Shown here one piece after another: positions 24,405 to 33,643 of a DNA stretch of 37,345 nucleotides. The stretch comes from Holophagales bacterium (GTDB lineage Bacteria > Acidobacteriota > Holophagae > Holophagales > Holophagaceae): NCBI GenBank assembly GCA_031273105.1, contig JAISSN010000064.1, forward strand, positions 1 to 37,345, written 5' to 3'. Position numbers and translations under genes: made by a program. Numbering within the stretch: the stretch's first letter is position 1; each line of letters opens with the position of its first letter. A model generated the notes under the pieces. It saw only the letters and a list, made by a program, of their open reading frames with translations. It was not told the DNA's origin and did not search any database.

Positions 24405-25790
24405 ATGAGCTGGCAGGTCCAGGCCGCTTCCCTCGCGAACAGCGATTTTCTCGCCCGCATGAGCCACGAGATACGCACGCCCATGAACGCCGTTTTGGGC
24501 ATGAGCGAATTGGCGCTGCGGGATTACGGCTCGCCAAAATGTCTCGAATATATACAGGGCATCAAAAGCGCCGGTCAGTCTCTGCTGAACATCATCAACG
24601 ATATTCTCGACTTTTCCAAAATTGAATCCGGCCGCCTGGAATTAGTGTCCTCGCCATACGAAACGAGTTCCCTGCTAAATGACGCGCTGACCATGATCCG
24701 TATCCGAATGGCTGAAAAACCCATTGAGCTTATTGTAGAGGCGGACCCAGACATTCCCTGCGTAATGACGGGCGACTTCGGTCGTATCAAACAGGTGCTG
24801 CTCAATCTCCTGAGCAACGCCGTGAAATACACCGTTGAAGGAAGCATAAAATTTTCCTTTTCCGGCCAGGCCATCGGCAGCGACGCCATACTCCTTACAT
24901 TTGTCGTCGCCGACAGCGGCATAGGCATAAAGAGTGAGGATATGCCTAAACTGTTCGGCGAATTCGCGCGCGTTGACCAAACGCGCAACACTTCAATCGA
25001 GGGTACCGGCCTGGGGCTGTCCATAGCCCGCAATCTGTGCAGGGCCATGGATGGCGACATTACCGTAAAGAGCGAATATGGTAAAGGCTCAACCTTTACG
25101 GCCACGCTCATTCAGTCTGTGAGCGACTGGAAACCCGCGGGGGATATGACCGTCGCCGAGGCGCTGACTACTGTAACGCAACAGGCGTCATTCACAGCGC
25201 CGGAAATTGAAGGAGTGGATATTGCCGCGGGAATGGCCATGGTAGGATGGCAACCGGGCCGTTACCGGAAGCTTTTGCACATTTTCCGCAAAGACGCGGA
25301 GGCTGGGTTCGCCCTGCTCGAAGCAGTCCCCGACGATTCCAGCCTGCCTTCATTCACCACTTTTGTACACGCTTTGAAGAGCGGTCTGGCCAATATAGGC
25401 GCAAAGACGCTGTCCCAGTGGGCAGCCACGCTGGAGAGCGCGGGGCGCGGCGGGGATATGGTCGCAATCCTGGACGGACTGACCCCTTTCAGGGAAAAAC
25501 TGGCCGCGCTGATGGAACGGATAGACGAGATAACGGTTGCTGTCCAATCCGGTCAGGCAAGCGATGAAAACGCCTCGGAGGAGCAGCTGCGCGAAGCCGC
25601 GACAGAATTTAAGGATGCTCTGGAGGCAAGGGATATGGACGGGGTGGAGGCTGCTCTGGCCAGGCTGCAAGCCCTCTCGCTTGCGCCGAAATTCCAGGAG
25701 GCCGTGGCCGACATAGCAAAACACGTTCTGTTCGGGGACTTCAAAAGAGCGGCCCAGACGCTAAGTTCTTTGTTTGAGTCCGGCGGCTGA
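24405..25790 (+). CDS. Histidine kinase catalytic part with Hpt domain
   Basis: HisKA/HATPase as in the upstream paralogue; FTTFVHALKSGLANIGAKTLSQWAATLE is Hpt-like. Confidence 0.9.
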   Translation: MSWQVQAASLANSDFLARMSHEIRTPMNAVLGMSELALRDYGSPKCLEYIQGIKSAGQSLLNIINDILDFSKIESGRLELVSSPYETSSLLNDALTMIRIRMAEKPIELIVEADPDIPCVMTGDFGRIKQVLLNLLSNAVKYTVEGSIKFSFSGQAIGSDAILLTFVVADSGIGIKSEDMPKLFGEFARVDQTRNTSIEGTGLGLSIARNLCRAMDGDITVKSEYGKGSTFTATLIQSVSDWKPAGDMTVAEALTTVTQQASFTAPEIEGVDIAAGMAMVGWQPGRYRKLLHIFRKDAEAGFALLEAVPDDSSLPSFTTFVHALKSGLANIGAKTLSQWAATLESAGRGGDMVAILDGLTPFREKLAALMERIDEITVAVQSGQASDENASEEQLREAATEFKDALEARDMDGVEAALARLQALSLAPKFQEAVADIAKHVLFGDFKRAAQTLSSLFESGG

Positions 25791-25815
25791 TGGAATGACG
25801 GAAGCGCTATACACA

Positions 25816-25854
25816 GTGGAAAAAGTGTTCCGCTCTACAAGTCCAATGACTATA
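25816..25854. repeat. Short repeat family D
   Basis: gtggaaaaagtgttccgctctacaagtccaatgactata versus 30919-30957 atggaaaaaatgttccgctacacaagtcgcacgactata. Confidence 0.65.
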
Positions 25855-25901
25855 TCATTGAATCTGAGGCAACAAAAACAACCACTTAACAGAAAGCGAG
25901 G

Positions 25902-27095
25902 ATGCAGATGAACGCGCGATTTCTTGAGTACCTAGCCGGAGAAACCCAATCACTGAAAGACCAGGGGCTTTACAAACTGGAGCGCGCCATCACCACGCCC
26001 CAGCAGCCCCGGATGACGGCAAACGGCAAAAAAGTGGTGTGTCTTTGCGCCAATAACTATTTGGGGCTTGCCAACCACCCGGAGCTGATACAGGCGGCTA
26101 AGAGCGTCATGGACACACACGGCTTTGGCATGGCCAGCGTGAGGTTCATCTGCGGCAAGCAGGATATCCACGAAGAGCTGGAGCGCAAGCTGGCGGCCTT
26201 TTTGGGCATGGAAGACTCCCAGTTGTACTCCAGTTGCTTCGACGCCAACGGGGCGATTTTTGAGCCGCTCATGGCAGAAGAAGACGCCATCATTTCAGAC
26301 GAACTCAACCACGCGTCTATCATTGACGGCGTGCGCCTCAGCAAGGCCAGGCGGTTTCGCTACAAAAACAGCGACATGGCCGACCTTGACGCCAAGCTGA
26401 AAGAGGCGTCAGGCAATTCGCGGTTCGTCCTGGTAGTCACCGACGGCGTTTTCAGCATGGACGGCTATATCGCCAAACTACCCGAAATCTGCGACCTCGC
26501 CGAAAAATATGGCGCGATGGTCATGGTTGACGACAGCCACGCCGTCGGCTTCATGGGCAGGAACGGACGCGGCGCCCATGAACACTGCGGCGTCATGGGC
26601 CGCGTTGACCTGCTGACGGGTACTTTTGGAAAGGCAATGGGCGGTGCAAGCGGCGGCTATATTGCGGGCAAAAAGACAGTCATAGACTGGCTGCGGCAAA
26701 AGGCCAGGCCATATTTATTCAGTAACTCGGTTGCGCCGTCCATCGTGGCCGCAACTCTGAAGACGCTTGAGATCCTTGAGAAGAGCGGCGATCTCATCGC
26801 GCGGGTACATGAAAATGGCCGCTACTTCCGCTCTAAAATGGAAGAACTGGGCTTCAAGCTACAGCCGGGCGAGCATCCCATCGTTCCCGTGATGTTGTAC
26901 GACGCCCCGCTGGCCCAACAATTCGCCGCAAAGCTGCTGGACGAAGGAGTCTATGTGGTCGGCTTCTTCTTCCCCGTGGTGCCAAAGGGCCAGGCCCGCA
27001 TCCGCACCCAAATGTCGGCGGCCCACACAAAAGACGACCTGGACTTCGCCGTGAACGCCTTCGCCAAGGTTGGCAGAGAACTGAAGGTTATCTGA
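25902..27095 (+). CDS. kbl: Glycine C-acetyltransferase (2-amino-3-ketobutyrate CoA ligase)
   Basis: [18 protein letters not shown]...[20 protein letters not shown]...[47 protein letters not shown]. Confidence 0.96.
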   Translation: MQMNARFLEYLAGETQSLKDQGLYKLERAITTPQQPRMTANGKKVVCLCANNYLGLANHPELIQAAKSVMDTHGFGMASVRFICGKQDIHEELERKLAAFLGMEDSQLYSSCFDANGAIFEPLMAEEDAIISDELNHASIIDGVRLSKARRFRYKNSDMADLDAKLKEASGNSRFVLVVTDGVFSMDGYIAKLPEICDLAEKYGAMVMVDDSHAVGFMGRNGRGAHEHCGVMGRVDLLTGTFGKAMGGASGGYIAGKKTVIDWLRQKARPYLFSNSVAPSIVAATLKTLEILEKSGDLIARVHENGRYFRSKMEELGFKLQPGEHPIVPVMLYDAPLAQQFAAKLLDEGVYVVGFFFPVVPKGQARIRTQMSAAHTKDDLDFAVNAFAKVGRELKVI

Positions 27096-27106
27096 CGAGA
27101 CATTGA

Positions 27107-28153
27107 ATGAGGCGATTTGATTACTCGTTTTTGGAGCGCGGCCTGCTTCCGGCGGGTATGGTCAATGTTGTCGGCGCTATCAGTGAACTGCGCGAGCGCG
27201 GGAATGAACGCAAGAATAAATTTGGCGGGGTTTTTGAGAGACTGGAAAGTATCGCCAAGGTTCAGTCGGTAAAAGGTTCCAACGAAATTGAGGGCATTGT
27301 CACCAGTGAGCAACGCATCAATGAGATAGTGAATCAAAACAGCGCTCCGCTAAATCACGACGAAGCTGAGATTGCCGGATACCGCGACGCCCTGAGCCTG
27401 ATTCATGAGGAACAGCGCGTTTTAGATGTTCAGGAGCAGGGCATACTTCGTCTTCATGCAGTCATGCTGTCCTATTCGCCCGCTGTCGGCGGACGATACA
27501 AGGAAAACGACAACATGATCATGGAAGTGGATTCAACCGGCCTCAGGCGCGTCCGCTTTACGCCCGTTAAGGCCAGCGAAACCAGGGAGGCCATGGAACA
27601 GTTGATTTTAGCATATTTGGACGCCAGACAAAATTACGCTATTAATCAGCTTTTGTTGATTCCGTGTTTTATTTTGGACTTTCTCTGTATCCATCCATTT
27701 ACAGACGGGAACGGCAGGATGTCGCGGCTGCTGTCCTTGTTGCTGCTGTACAAGAATGGCTTTGACGCAGGGCGCTACATCTCCTTTGAGGAACAAATCA
27801 ACTGCGCAAAAGCGAGTTATTACCAAGCTCTCAAAGACAGCTCAGCCGGATGGCACATGGGCAAAAACGACTATTTTCCCTTTGTTGAAAACTTTATAAC
27901 AACCCTGCTCTTCTGCTACAAAGAACTGGATAAAAGGTTTGCCGTAGTGAACAGCAAAAAGATCACAAAGCGCAAGCGCATAGAATATACCGTGCTGAAC
28001 AGCTTGCTGCCCATTTCAAAGCGGGAGGTTTGCTATATTCTGCCGGACGTCAGCCCCACCACTATAGAGGCCGTACTTGCTGAAATGCTTAAAAACGGGT
28101 TGATTAAAAAAATTGGGACAGCCAGAAATACGAAGTATAGTCAACGAACTTGA
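27107..28153 (+). CDS. Fic family protein with N-terminal inhibitory-type motif and C-terminal winged helix
   Basis: HPFTDGNGRMSRLL (Fic core); SNEIEGI (inhibitory-helix-like); start 12 nt after kbl stop. Confidence 0.95.
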   Translation: MRRFDYSFLERGLLPAGMVNVVGAISELRERGNERKNKFGGVFERLESIAKVQSVKGSNEIEGIVTSEQRINEIVNQNSAPLNHDEAEIAGYRDALSLIHEEQRVLDVQEQGILRLHAVMLSYSPAVGGRYKENDNMIMEVDSTGLRRVRFTPVKASETREAMEQLILAYLDARQNYAINQLLLIPCFILDFLCIHPFTDGNGRMSRLLSLLLLYKNGFDAGRYISFEEQINCAKASYYQALKDSSAGWHMGKNDYFPFVENFITTLLFCYKELDKRFAVVNSKKITKRKRIEYTVLNSLLPISKREVCYILPDVSPTTIEAVLAEMLKNGLIKKIGTARNTKYSQRT

Positions 28154-28188
28154 AAAACAACTATACTGTCTAAACGCGGAGTTCCACC

Positions 28189-29232
28189 ATGACCAAAACC
28201 ATGCGCGCCCTTGTTAAAGCCGAACGCGCCCCCGGCCTTACAATGCAGGATGTGGCAGTTCCGGAAACCGGGCCAAACGACGTTCTGATTCGCATTCACA
28301 AATCCGCGATATGCGGCACTGACATGCACATCTGGAACTGGGACGCCTGGTCTCAAAAGACGATCCCCGTACCCATGCACGTTGGTCACGAGTACGTCGG
28401 CGTAATAGAGAGCGTCGGCAGTGCCGTGAAGGCATACAAGGGCGGCGAGCGCGTTACGGGCGAAGGCCACATAGTCTGCGGCCACTGCCGCAACTGCCGC
28501 GCCGGCAAGCGCCACCTCTGCCCAAATACGATAGGCGTGGGCGTGAACCGCCCCGGGTCTTTTGCCGAGTACTTATGCCTTCCCGTTGAAAACGTATTTC
28601 CCGTGCCGGATAGCATACCAGGTGAAATTGTTTCCATATTCGACCCCTTCGGCAACGCCGCCCATACCGCCCTCTCCTTTGATTTAACTGGCGAAGACGT
28701 GCTGATCACTGGCGCGGGGCCTATAGGAATAATGGCCGCGGCAATAGCAAAGCACGTCGGCGCCAGATACGTAGTCATTACAGACGTAAACGACTACAGG
28801 CTGGATTTGGCCAGAAAGATGGGCGCTACAAAGGCGGTCAACGTTGCAAAAGAAGACCTCAGGCAGACCATGAGCGAACTGGGAATGACCGAGGGCTTCG
28901 ACGTCGGCCTGGAAATGTCCGGCAACGCCCAGGCTTTCAGGTCAATGCTGGAGTCCATGTCCAACGGCGGGCGCATCGCGCTGCTTGGAATAATGGACGA
29001 CGGCGTTGGCATTGACTGGGGCAAGGTAATATTCAAGGGCCTGTTTTTAAAAGGCATCTATGGCCGCGAGATGTATGAAACATGGTACAAAATGACGGCA
29101 CTGCTCCAATCCGGCCTGGACATAAGCCCGATAATCACACACCGGTTTACCATCGAAGACTTCAAAAAAGGCTTCGAGGCCATGGGAAGCGGCATGAGCG
29201 GCAAAGTCGTCCTTGATTGGGGTGTTGCCTAA
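28189..29232 (+). CDS. tdh: L-threonine 3-dehydrogenase
   Basis: [41 protein letters not shown] zinc site; [20 protein letters not shown]. Confidence 0.97.
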   Translation: MTKTMRALVKAERAPGLTMQDVAVPETGPNDVLIRIHKSAICGTDMHIWNWDAWSQKTIPVPMHVGHEYVGVIESVGSAVKAYKGGERVTGEGHIVCGHCRNCRAGKRHLCPNTIGVGVNRPGSFAEYLCLPVENVFPVPDSIPGEIVSIFDPFGNAAHTALSFDLTGEDVLITGAGPIGIMAAAIAKHVGARYVVITDVNDYRLDLARKMGATKAVNVAKEDLRQTMSELGMTEGFDVGLEMSGNAQAFRSMLESMSNGGRIALLGIMDDGVGIDWGKVIFKGLFLKGIYGREMYETWYKMTALLQSGLDISPIITHRFTIEDFKKGFEAMGSGMSGKVVLDWGVA

Positions 29233-29528
29233 ACGAACCTTCTGACATCGAAATCCTGCTCCATCCGCATAACGCCTATTATCCAAAGCTCGTCTCCAAC
29301 CAACCTATAAATCACGCGAAATGGGCGGACACTGATCAGTTCTCTGTAATCAGTTCTAAGCTCTGGTATGCGCCTGGCTATTTCAGGGTACTCGGCGGCG
29401 CGCTCAATGGCTTCCATCAGTTTAGAAAACAACGTCCGCGCCGCTTGCGCGTCTTCAAAGGCTATATAAGAAAGGATGGCGTCAAGGTCTTGCTCTGCAG
29501 GTTGGGACCAGCGGATATCCAGGGGCAT
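29229..29528 (-). CDS. RelE/ParE-type toxin
   Basis: [83 protein letters not shown]. Confidence 0.93.
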   Translation of the reverse strand: MPLDIRWSQPAEQDLDAILSYIAFEDAQAARTLFSKLMEAIERAAEYPEIARRIPELRTDYRELISVRPFRVIYRLVGDELWIIGVMRMEQDFDVRRFV

Positions 29529-29794
29529 TATTGCGCCCAGCGTCTGGACATCCTGGCTTTGACTTCGCCATGAGGGTTGCTGCGGCCTTCCAGAAACGCA
29601 TATTCGCCCCTGGAAATGACTTCCAGTAGCTCAAGCCTTTGCAACATTCCCCTGTACGTGCCGACATCCAGTAAAACAGCGGCCTCTTTGCCGCGTTCCG
29701 TTATAAGAATAGGCGCCCGGTCATGCTGAAGCTGGCCGATGATTTCTGTAGCATGGCGCTTGATTTCTGTGACTGGTTTCAGCGTGGGCGGCAT
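29528..29794 (-). CDS. Phd/YefM-type antitoxin
   Basis: VTEIKRHATEIIGQLQHDRAPILITERGKEAAVLLDVGTYRGMLQRLELL; directly upstream of and overlapping the toxin gene. Confidence 0.92.
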   Translation of the reverse strand: MPPTLKPVTEIKRHATEIIGQLQHDRAPILITERGKEAAVLLDVGTYRGMLQRLELLEVISRGEYAFLEGRSNPHGEVKARMSRRWAQ

Positions 29795-29870
29795 GTTGTC
29801 TCCAAAGTGACACTTTAGTATTACTTTGCGCGTTTGTCAAACAATTCCATTTATACATAGAATGTGCCAT

Positions 29871-29933
29871 TTTATTTGAAGATGAGAATTGCGCCGCGTT
29901 TGAGCCTATCAATGTAACTTGAGCTATTTCAAA
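29871..29933. repeat. Repeat family C, second copy
   Basis: ttttatttgaagatgagaattgcgccgcgtttgagcctatcaatgtaac[t/c]tgagctatttc is near-identical to 3751-3813. Confidence 0.85.
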
Positions 29934-29964
29934 AAGAAAGCGATGTCGTGCTTTTAAAACAACT

Positions 29965-30002
29965 TTCTGCTTCAAGATTGCGGAACGCAATTTTGAAGTA
30001 GA
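29965..30002. terminator. Long hairpin between convergent/adjacent genes
   Basis: TTCTGCTTCAAGATTGCG-gaa-CGCAATTTTGAAGTAGAA. Confidence 0.55.
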
Positions 30003-30020
30003 AATGGAATAAGTTGACTT

Positions 30021-30641
30021 TTATCTGTTCGGCTGCGGGTTTGGGATTGGGGGCAAATATTTTTCCTGGATTATTATCCCGTTGACAACCAATATGTCCG
30101 CGTCCGCGTCTTCACCGCCCGGCCTCAGGTCTTTGCCCAGGCACGCCAGATGGTAAGAGTCGAACCTCGTATTGTTTCTTATTGAGGTTCGTCCCCGCCT
30201 GTCGGCGACATGCTCCGTCGGAAAGTTCACGTACGGGCGATAAAAGAGCGGGTGTTTCCATGGCGTCAGGGGAAGCTGGTCAAGCCCGTAATCAGGGACT
30301 AATTTATGGAGGGAGTCAGGGTATTCGCCGTGTCTGTCCCTGTATCGCTTCAGGGCGTCGCAGGTGGCCTGGATGAGGCGCCGGACTTGTCTTTTCTCGG
30401 CTTCCTTAGCGCGAAGTAATATCGCCTCAAGCATAAAAATATCCTGCCGGGCGGAAATGCCTTCGGGCTTTTCAGGAAAGCGGCGGACGATTTCTTCCAT
30501 CAGCGCCCTGGCCTCCAGTGTTTTTCCATCCTCAATGAGAGCCAGCGCGTCTTCGTACAGCCTTTCAGGCAGCCTGGGGTCAGACAGAGAACAGCCAACG
30601 ACAGCCAAACTCAGCAAGAGCAAAATCAGAAGAATGGGCAT
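30021..30641 (-). CDS. Predicted lipoprotein, 206 aa
   Basis: LLLLSLAVVGCS lipobox; LIQATCDALKRYRDRHGEYPDSLHKLVPDYG resembles pilin/GspG-like C-terminal regions. Confidence 0.75.
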   Translation of the reverse strand: MPILLILLLLSLAVVGCSLSDPRLPERLYEDALALIEDGKTLEARALMEEIVRRFPEKPEGISARQDIFMLEAILLRAKEAEKRQVRRLIQATCDALKRYRDRHGEYPDSLHKLVPDYGLDQLPLTPWKHPLFYRPYVNFPTEHVADRRGRTSIRNNTRFDSYHLACLGKDLRPGGEDADADILVVNGIIIQEKYLPPIPNPQPNR

Positions 30642-30918
30642 GGTAAAAAGCCAGCGTCAAAACTAAACCGTATCATAACAACTACCGTTTTAATTTTTTA
30701 CAAGCATCCCTGTATCGCCGCCTCAATCTGATCCAATCAACCTGAACCGGATCATATTCCTGAAAAACAATCTGGCCATTGGCTATCACAATTTCTCTAA
30801 GCACTTCAGTATTCCACAGATATGCCAACATCCATGTTAACGCTTGCGACGCCGCATCCGCAGCCAGCGCATCCGCGCATATGACTTGTGGAGCGGAACT
30901 CATTTGCGTTGACCAAAT

Positions 30919-30978
30919 CATGGAAAAAATGTTCCGCTACACAAGTCGCACGACTATAATCAACGAAGCTGAAAAATA
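30919..30978. repeat. Short repeat family D
   Basis: Pairs with 25816; its 3' part ctataatcaacgaagctgaaaaatagg also matches 28136 tatagtcaacgaacttgaaaaacaa. Confidence 0.6.
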
Positions 30979-31020
30979 GGCTATGTCCTGTTTTTCGGGT
31001 TCATTAATCATTCACACCCA

Positions 31021-31644
31021 ATGCGCCTCATCGCACAAGTCTGCCCCCAATTCGACCCCAGCGCCAGGTGGCGCGACGGCGGCAGCAGGACTGTAGCCAA
31101 AAGCCCGATTTTCAGTCTGGTAGAAATACAGCGCCAGTCCCCCCACAGCGGCAAAAACGGGACTTACTATCGCCTCTCCTGCCCTGAGTGGGTACACGCC
31201 ATCCCCTTTACGGCCGTTGACGCTGGGTTTGAGTTGCTCGCCGTTGAGCAGCATCGTCACGGCATTGAGAAAGCGTCGCTGGAAGTTCCAGGCGGCGCCT
31301 GCGACCCGGGGGAAGACCCTCTGGACGCCGCCAAAAGAGAGCTTTTGGAAGAAACGGGATTCTCTTCTGACAACTGGACGCACCTTGGCTTTTGCACGCC
31401 GAACCCAGCCATACAAGATAATCGCTGCCACTTTTTTCTGGCTCTCGGTTGCGCTCAAACCCGCGAATTGAACCTTGACCCAACGGAAGAGCTTCGCGTG
31501 TGGGCCATGCCCTGGGCGGAATGGAAGTCAAAACTTGAAACGGGCGAAATACATCACGGCCTGATACTCGCGGCCTTTGAGAGGCTGCGTTTGAGCAGCG
31601 CGTGGGCCTCGCTGCAGCAACAGATCAATAACATGTCAAACTAG
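31021..31644 (+). CDS. NUDIX hydrolase (ADP-ribose pyrophosphatase-like)
   Basis: Nudix box GGACDPGEDPLDAAKRELLEETGFSS; start codon uncertain. Confidence 0.92.
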   Translation: MRLIAQVCPQFDPSARWRDGGSRTVAKSPIFSLVEIQRQSPHSGKNGTYYRLSCPEWVHAIPFTAVDAGFELLAVEQHRHGIEKASLEVPGGACDPGEDPLDAAKRELLEETGFSSDNWTHLGFCTPNPAIQDNRCHFFLALGCAQTRELNLDPTEELRVWAMPWAEWKSKLETGEIHHGLILAAFERLRLSSAWASLQQQINNMSN

Positions 31645-31648
31645 GGAC

Positions 31649-32641
31649 ATGAGCAGACTAGATCTCTCAAGGTTTTTTTCTCCCATAGCTTCAAAACTTG
31701 AGGCCGTCGAGGAGGAATTGCAAACCGTCGTTCAGTGCGAAATCCCCGTGGTGCGCCGTTTGGCGGAGCATGTTTCCAAAGGCGGCGGCAAGAGGTTGCG
31801 CCCTGCCCTGGTCTTGCTGGCTTCAAGGCTCTGCGGCTGTAATTCCAATGAAGACATACGCTACGGCGCTATTTTTGAACTGATACACACTGCCACGCTG
31901 ATACACGACGACGTTATTGACCACGCCTCCACAAGGCGCGGACGCCCCAGCCTGAACTCCGCCTGGGGAAACACCCAGTCTGTTCTCTTCGGCGATTTTC
32001 TGTACCTGCGCGCCGTGCGGAGCGCCTTAACCGGCCGCAACTGGCGGATGATGGAAATTTTGGTTGACATAGCGGCCCGAATGATTGAAGGCGAGCTTAT
32101 ACAAAACGAGTGCCTGCATTGCCTGGACACATCAAAAAAAACCTACTTTGACATTCTTGAGCGAAAGACGGCCTTTCTGTTTGCCGGCTGCGCGGAGTGC
32201 GGCGCCGTGTTAGGCGAAAAAAGTCAAAGCGTCTGTCAGGGCCTTTATAAATACGGTCTGGAGCTTGGCAGGGCCTTTCAGTTGGTTGACGACCTTCTGG
32301 ACTACACGTCAACCAGCAGCCAGTTGGGCAAGCCCGTATTTTCGGATTTACACGAAGGCAAGCTGACGCTGCCCATGCTCTTATTGATGGAAAGGGCGCC
32401 CGGCGAAGCAACGGCCATAGTCAAGCGCGTCTGGGCGGACGATTCATCAGGCATATCGCCTGAGGACGCCCAATTAGTGCGCGAACTGCTAAAACGGTGC
32501 GGTGTATTGGATGAAATTCACCAATTGGCAAGGCAGGCCACCGGCGCCGCTATGGAATCGCTGCCTGTTGTTGACGGAGACCCTGAAATAGTCAAACTAT
32601 TGCTGAAAATTCCTGAGACGCTGCTGGAGAGAACTTATTAA
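31649..32641 (+). CDS. Polyprenyl diphosphate synthase
   Basis: GGGKRLRPALVLLAS; LIHDDVIDHASTRRGRPSLNS; FQLVDDLLDYTS. Confidence 0.95.
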   Translation: MSRLDLSRFFSPIASKLEAVEEELQTVVQCEIPVVRRLAEHVSKGGGKRLRPALVLLASRLCGCNSNEDIRYGAIFELIHTATLIHDDVIDHASTRRGRPSLNSAWGNTQSVLFGDFLYLRAVRSALTGRNWRMMEILVDIAARMIEGELIQNECLHCLDTSKKTYFDILERKTAFLFAGCAECGAVLGEKSQSVCQGLYKYGLELGRAFQLVDDLLDYTSTSSQLGKPVFSDLHEGKLTLPMLLLMERAPGEATAIVKRVWADDSSGISPEDAQLVRELLKRCGVLDEIHQLARQATGAAMESLPVVDGDPEIVKLLLKIPETLLERTY

Positions 32642-32715
32642 GGCGACGCGCAGATGCAATGTTCGAGAAAAAACGCGCAACTTATGGCCGCCGCCAGGCC
32701 AAACGCGTTCTGTCG

Positions 32716-32750
32716 CCCTGAAAAACAGGGCCTTTTCTGTTTTTTCAGGG
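32716..32750 (+). terminator. Hairpin downstream of polyprenyl synthase
   Basis: CCCTGAAAAACAG-ggcctttt-CTGTTTTTTCAGGG. Confidence 0.6.
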
Positions 32751-32770
32751 TGATAGAGTAAAAAACTGTC

Positions 32771-33643
32771 ATGCCCGCGCTAACGCCAGCCCACTTAGAC
32801 CACCGCCGCCTGTGGCGCGCTTTTGATTATTGTTACCCCGTAATCAGCCGCCGCAGCAGGGGCCTGAGTCTCGGCCTGAACTTAAACCTGAACAAAGTCT
32901 GTAACTTTAATTGCGTCTATTGCGAAGCCGACCGCATAAGCCCTCCTAAACGAAAAGATATAGACTTAGACCAACTGGAAGCTGAAATGAAGTTTTTGTT
33001 GGATTTGGCGATTTCAGGCGAGTTATTTAACCTGCATCCGTTCAGCGCCGTTAAACCCGAACAGCAAACCTTGAACGACCTTGCATTCAGCGGCGACGGC
33101 GAGCCTACTACCGCAAAGGAATTTCCAGAATCAGTTGGCAGGCTCGCAAAACTATTAAAATATTTTAATCTGACGAATGTCAAGCTGGTTCTCATTACTA
33201 ACGCAACCAGGCTGCAAGATATAAATGTCATCGAGGGCATTGACGCGCTAATGGCGAATAATGGGCAAATATGGGCAAAACTAGACGCAGGTACAGAAAA
33301 CCTTTACCGCGCTGTCAATCGCTCCGATATTCTATTGGAACAAATCATTAAAAACCTTGAATTTGCAGGTAAAAGATGGCCGATAACAATACAAACGCTG
33401 TTTTTAGAATGGGAAGGCGCCGCGCCGTCCGAACAAGAAATCAATTCATACATCGACAGACTTAAACACTTATTAAACAGCGGCGTCCGGTTGCAGGGCA
33501 TACAGCTATACACAGTCGCCAGACCAACGCCGGAAATTGGCGCAAGGCCGCTGCCGTCCGCTATTTTGGATAAGATAGCGAATTGCGTTGCCAAAGAGTT
33601 GTCACGTATTTCTGTGGATGTTTTCTATGGCTCTGAAGCGTAA
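32771..33643 (+). CDS. Radical SAM protein
   Basis: NKVCNFNCVYCEAD (CxxxCxxC) and LAFSGDGEPTTAKEF. Confidence 0.9.
   Translation: MPALTPAHLDHRRLWRAFDYCYPVISRRSRGLSLGLNLNLNKVCNFNCVYCEADRISPPKRKDIDLDQLEAEMKFLLDLAISGELFNLHPFSAVKPEQQTLNDLAFSGDGEPTTAKEFPESVGRLAKLLKYFNLTNVKLVLITNATRLQDINVIEGIDALMANNGQIWAKLDAGTENLYRAVNRSDILLEQIIKNLEFAGKRWPITIQTLFLEWEGAAPSEQEINSYIDRLKHLLNSGVRLQGIQLYTVARPTPEIGARPLPSAILDKIANCVAKELSRISVDVFYGSEA

Noticed and set aside
30682-30921. 79-aa minus-strand ORF
   Set aside because: Abuts a family D repeat and has no recognised domain; possible gene remnant but unsupported.
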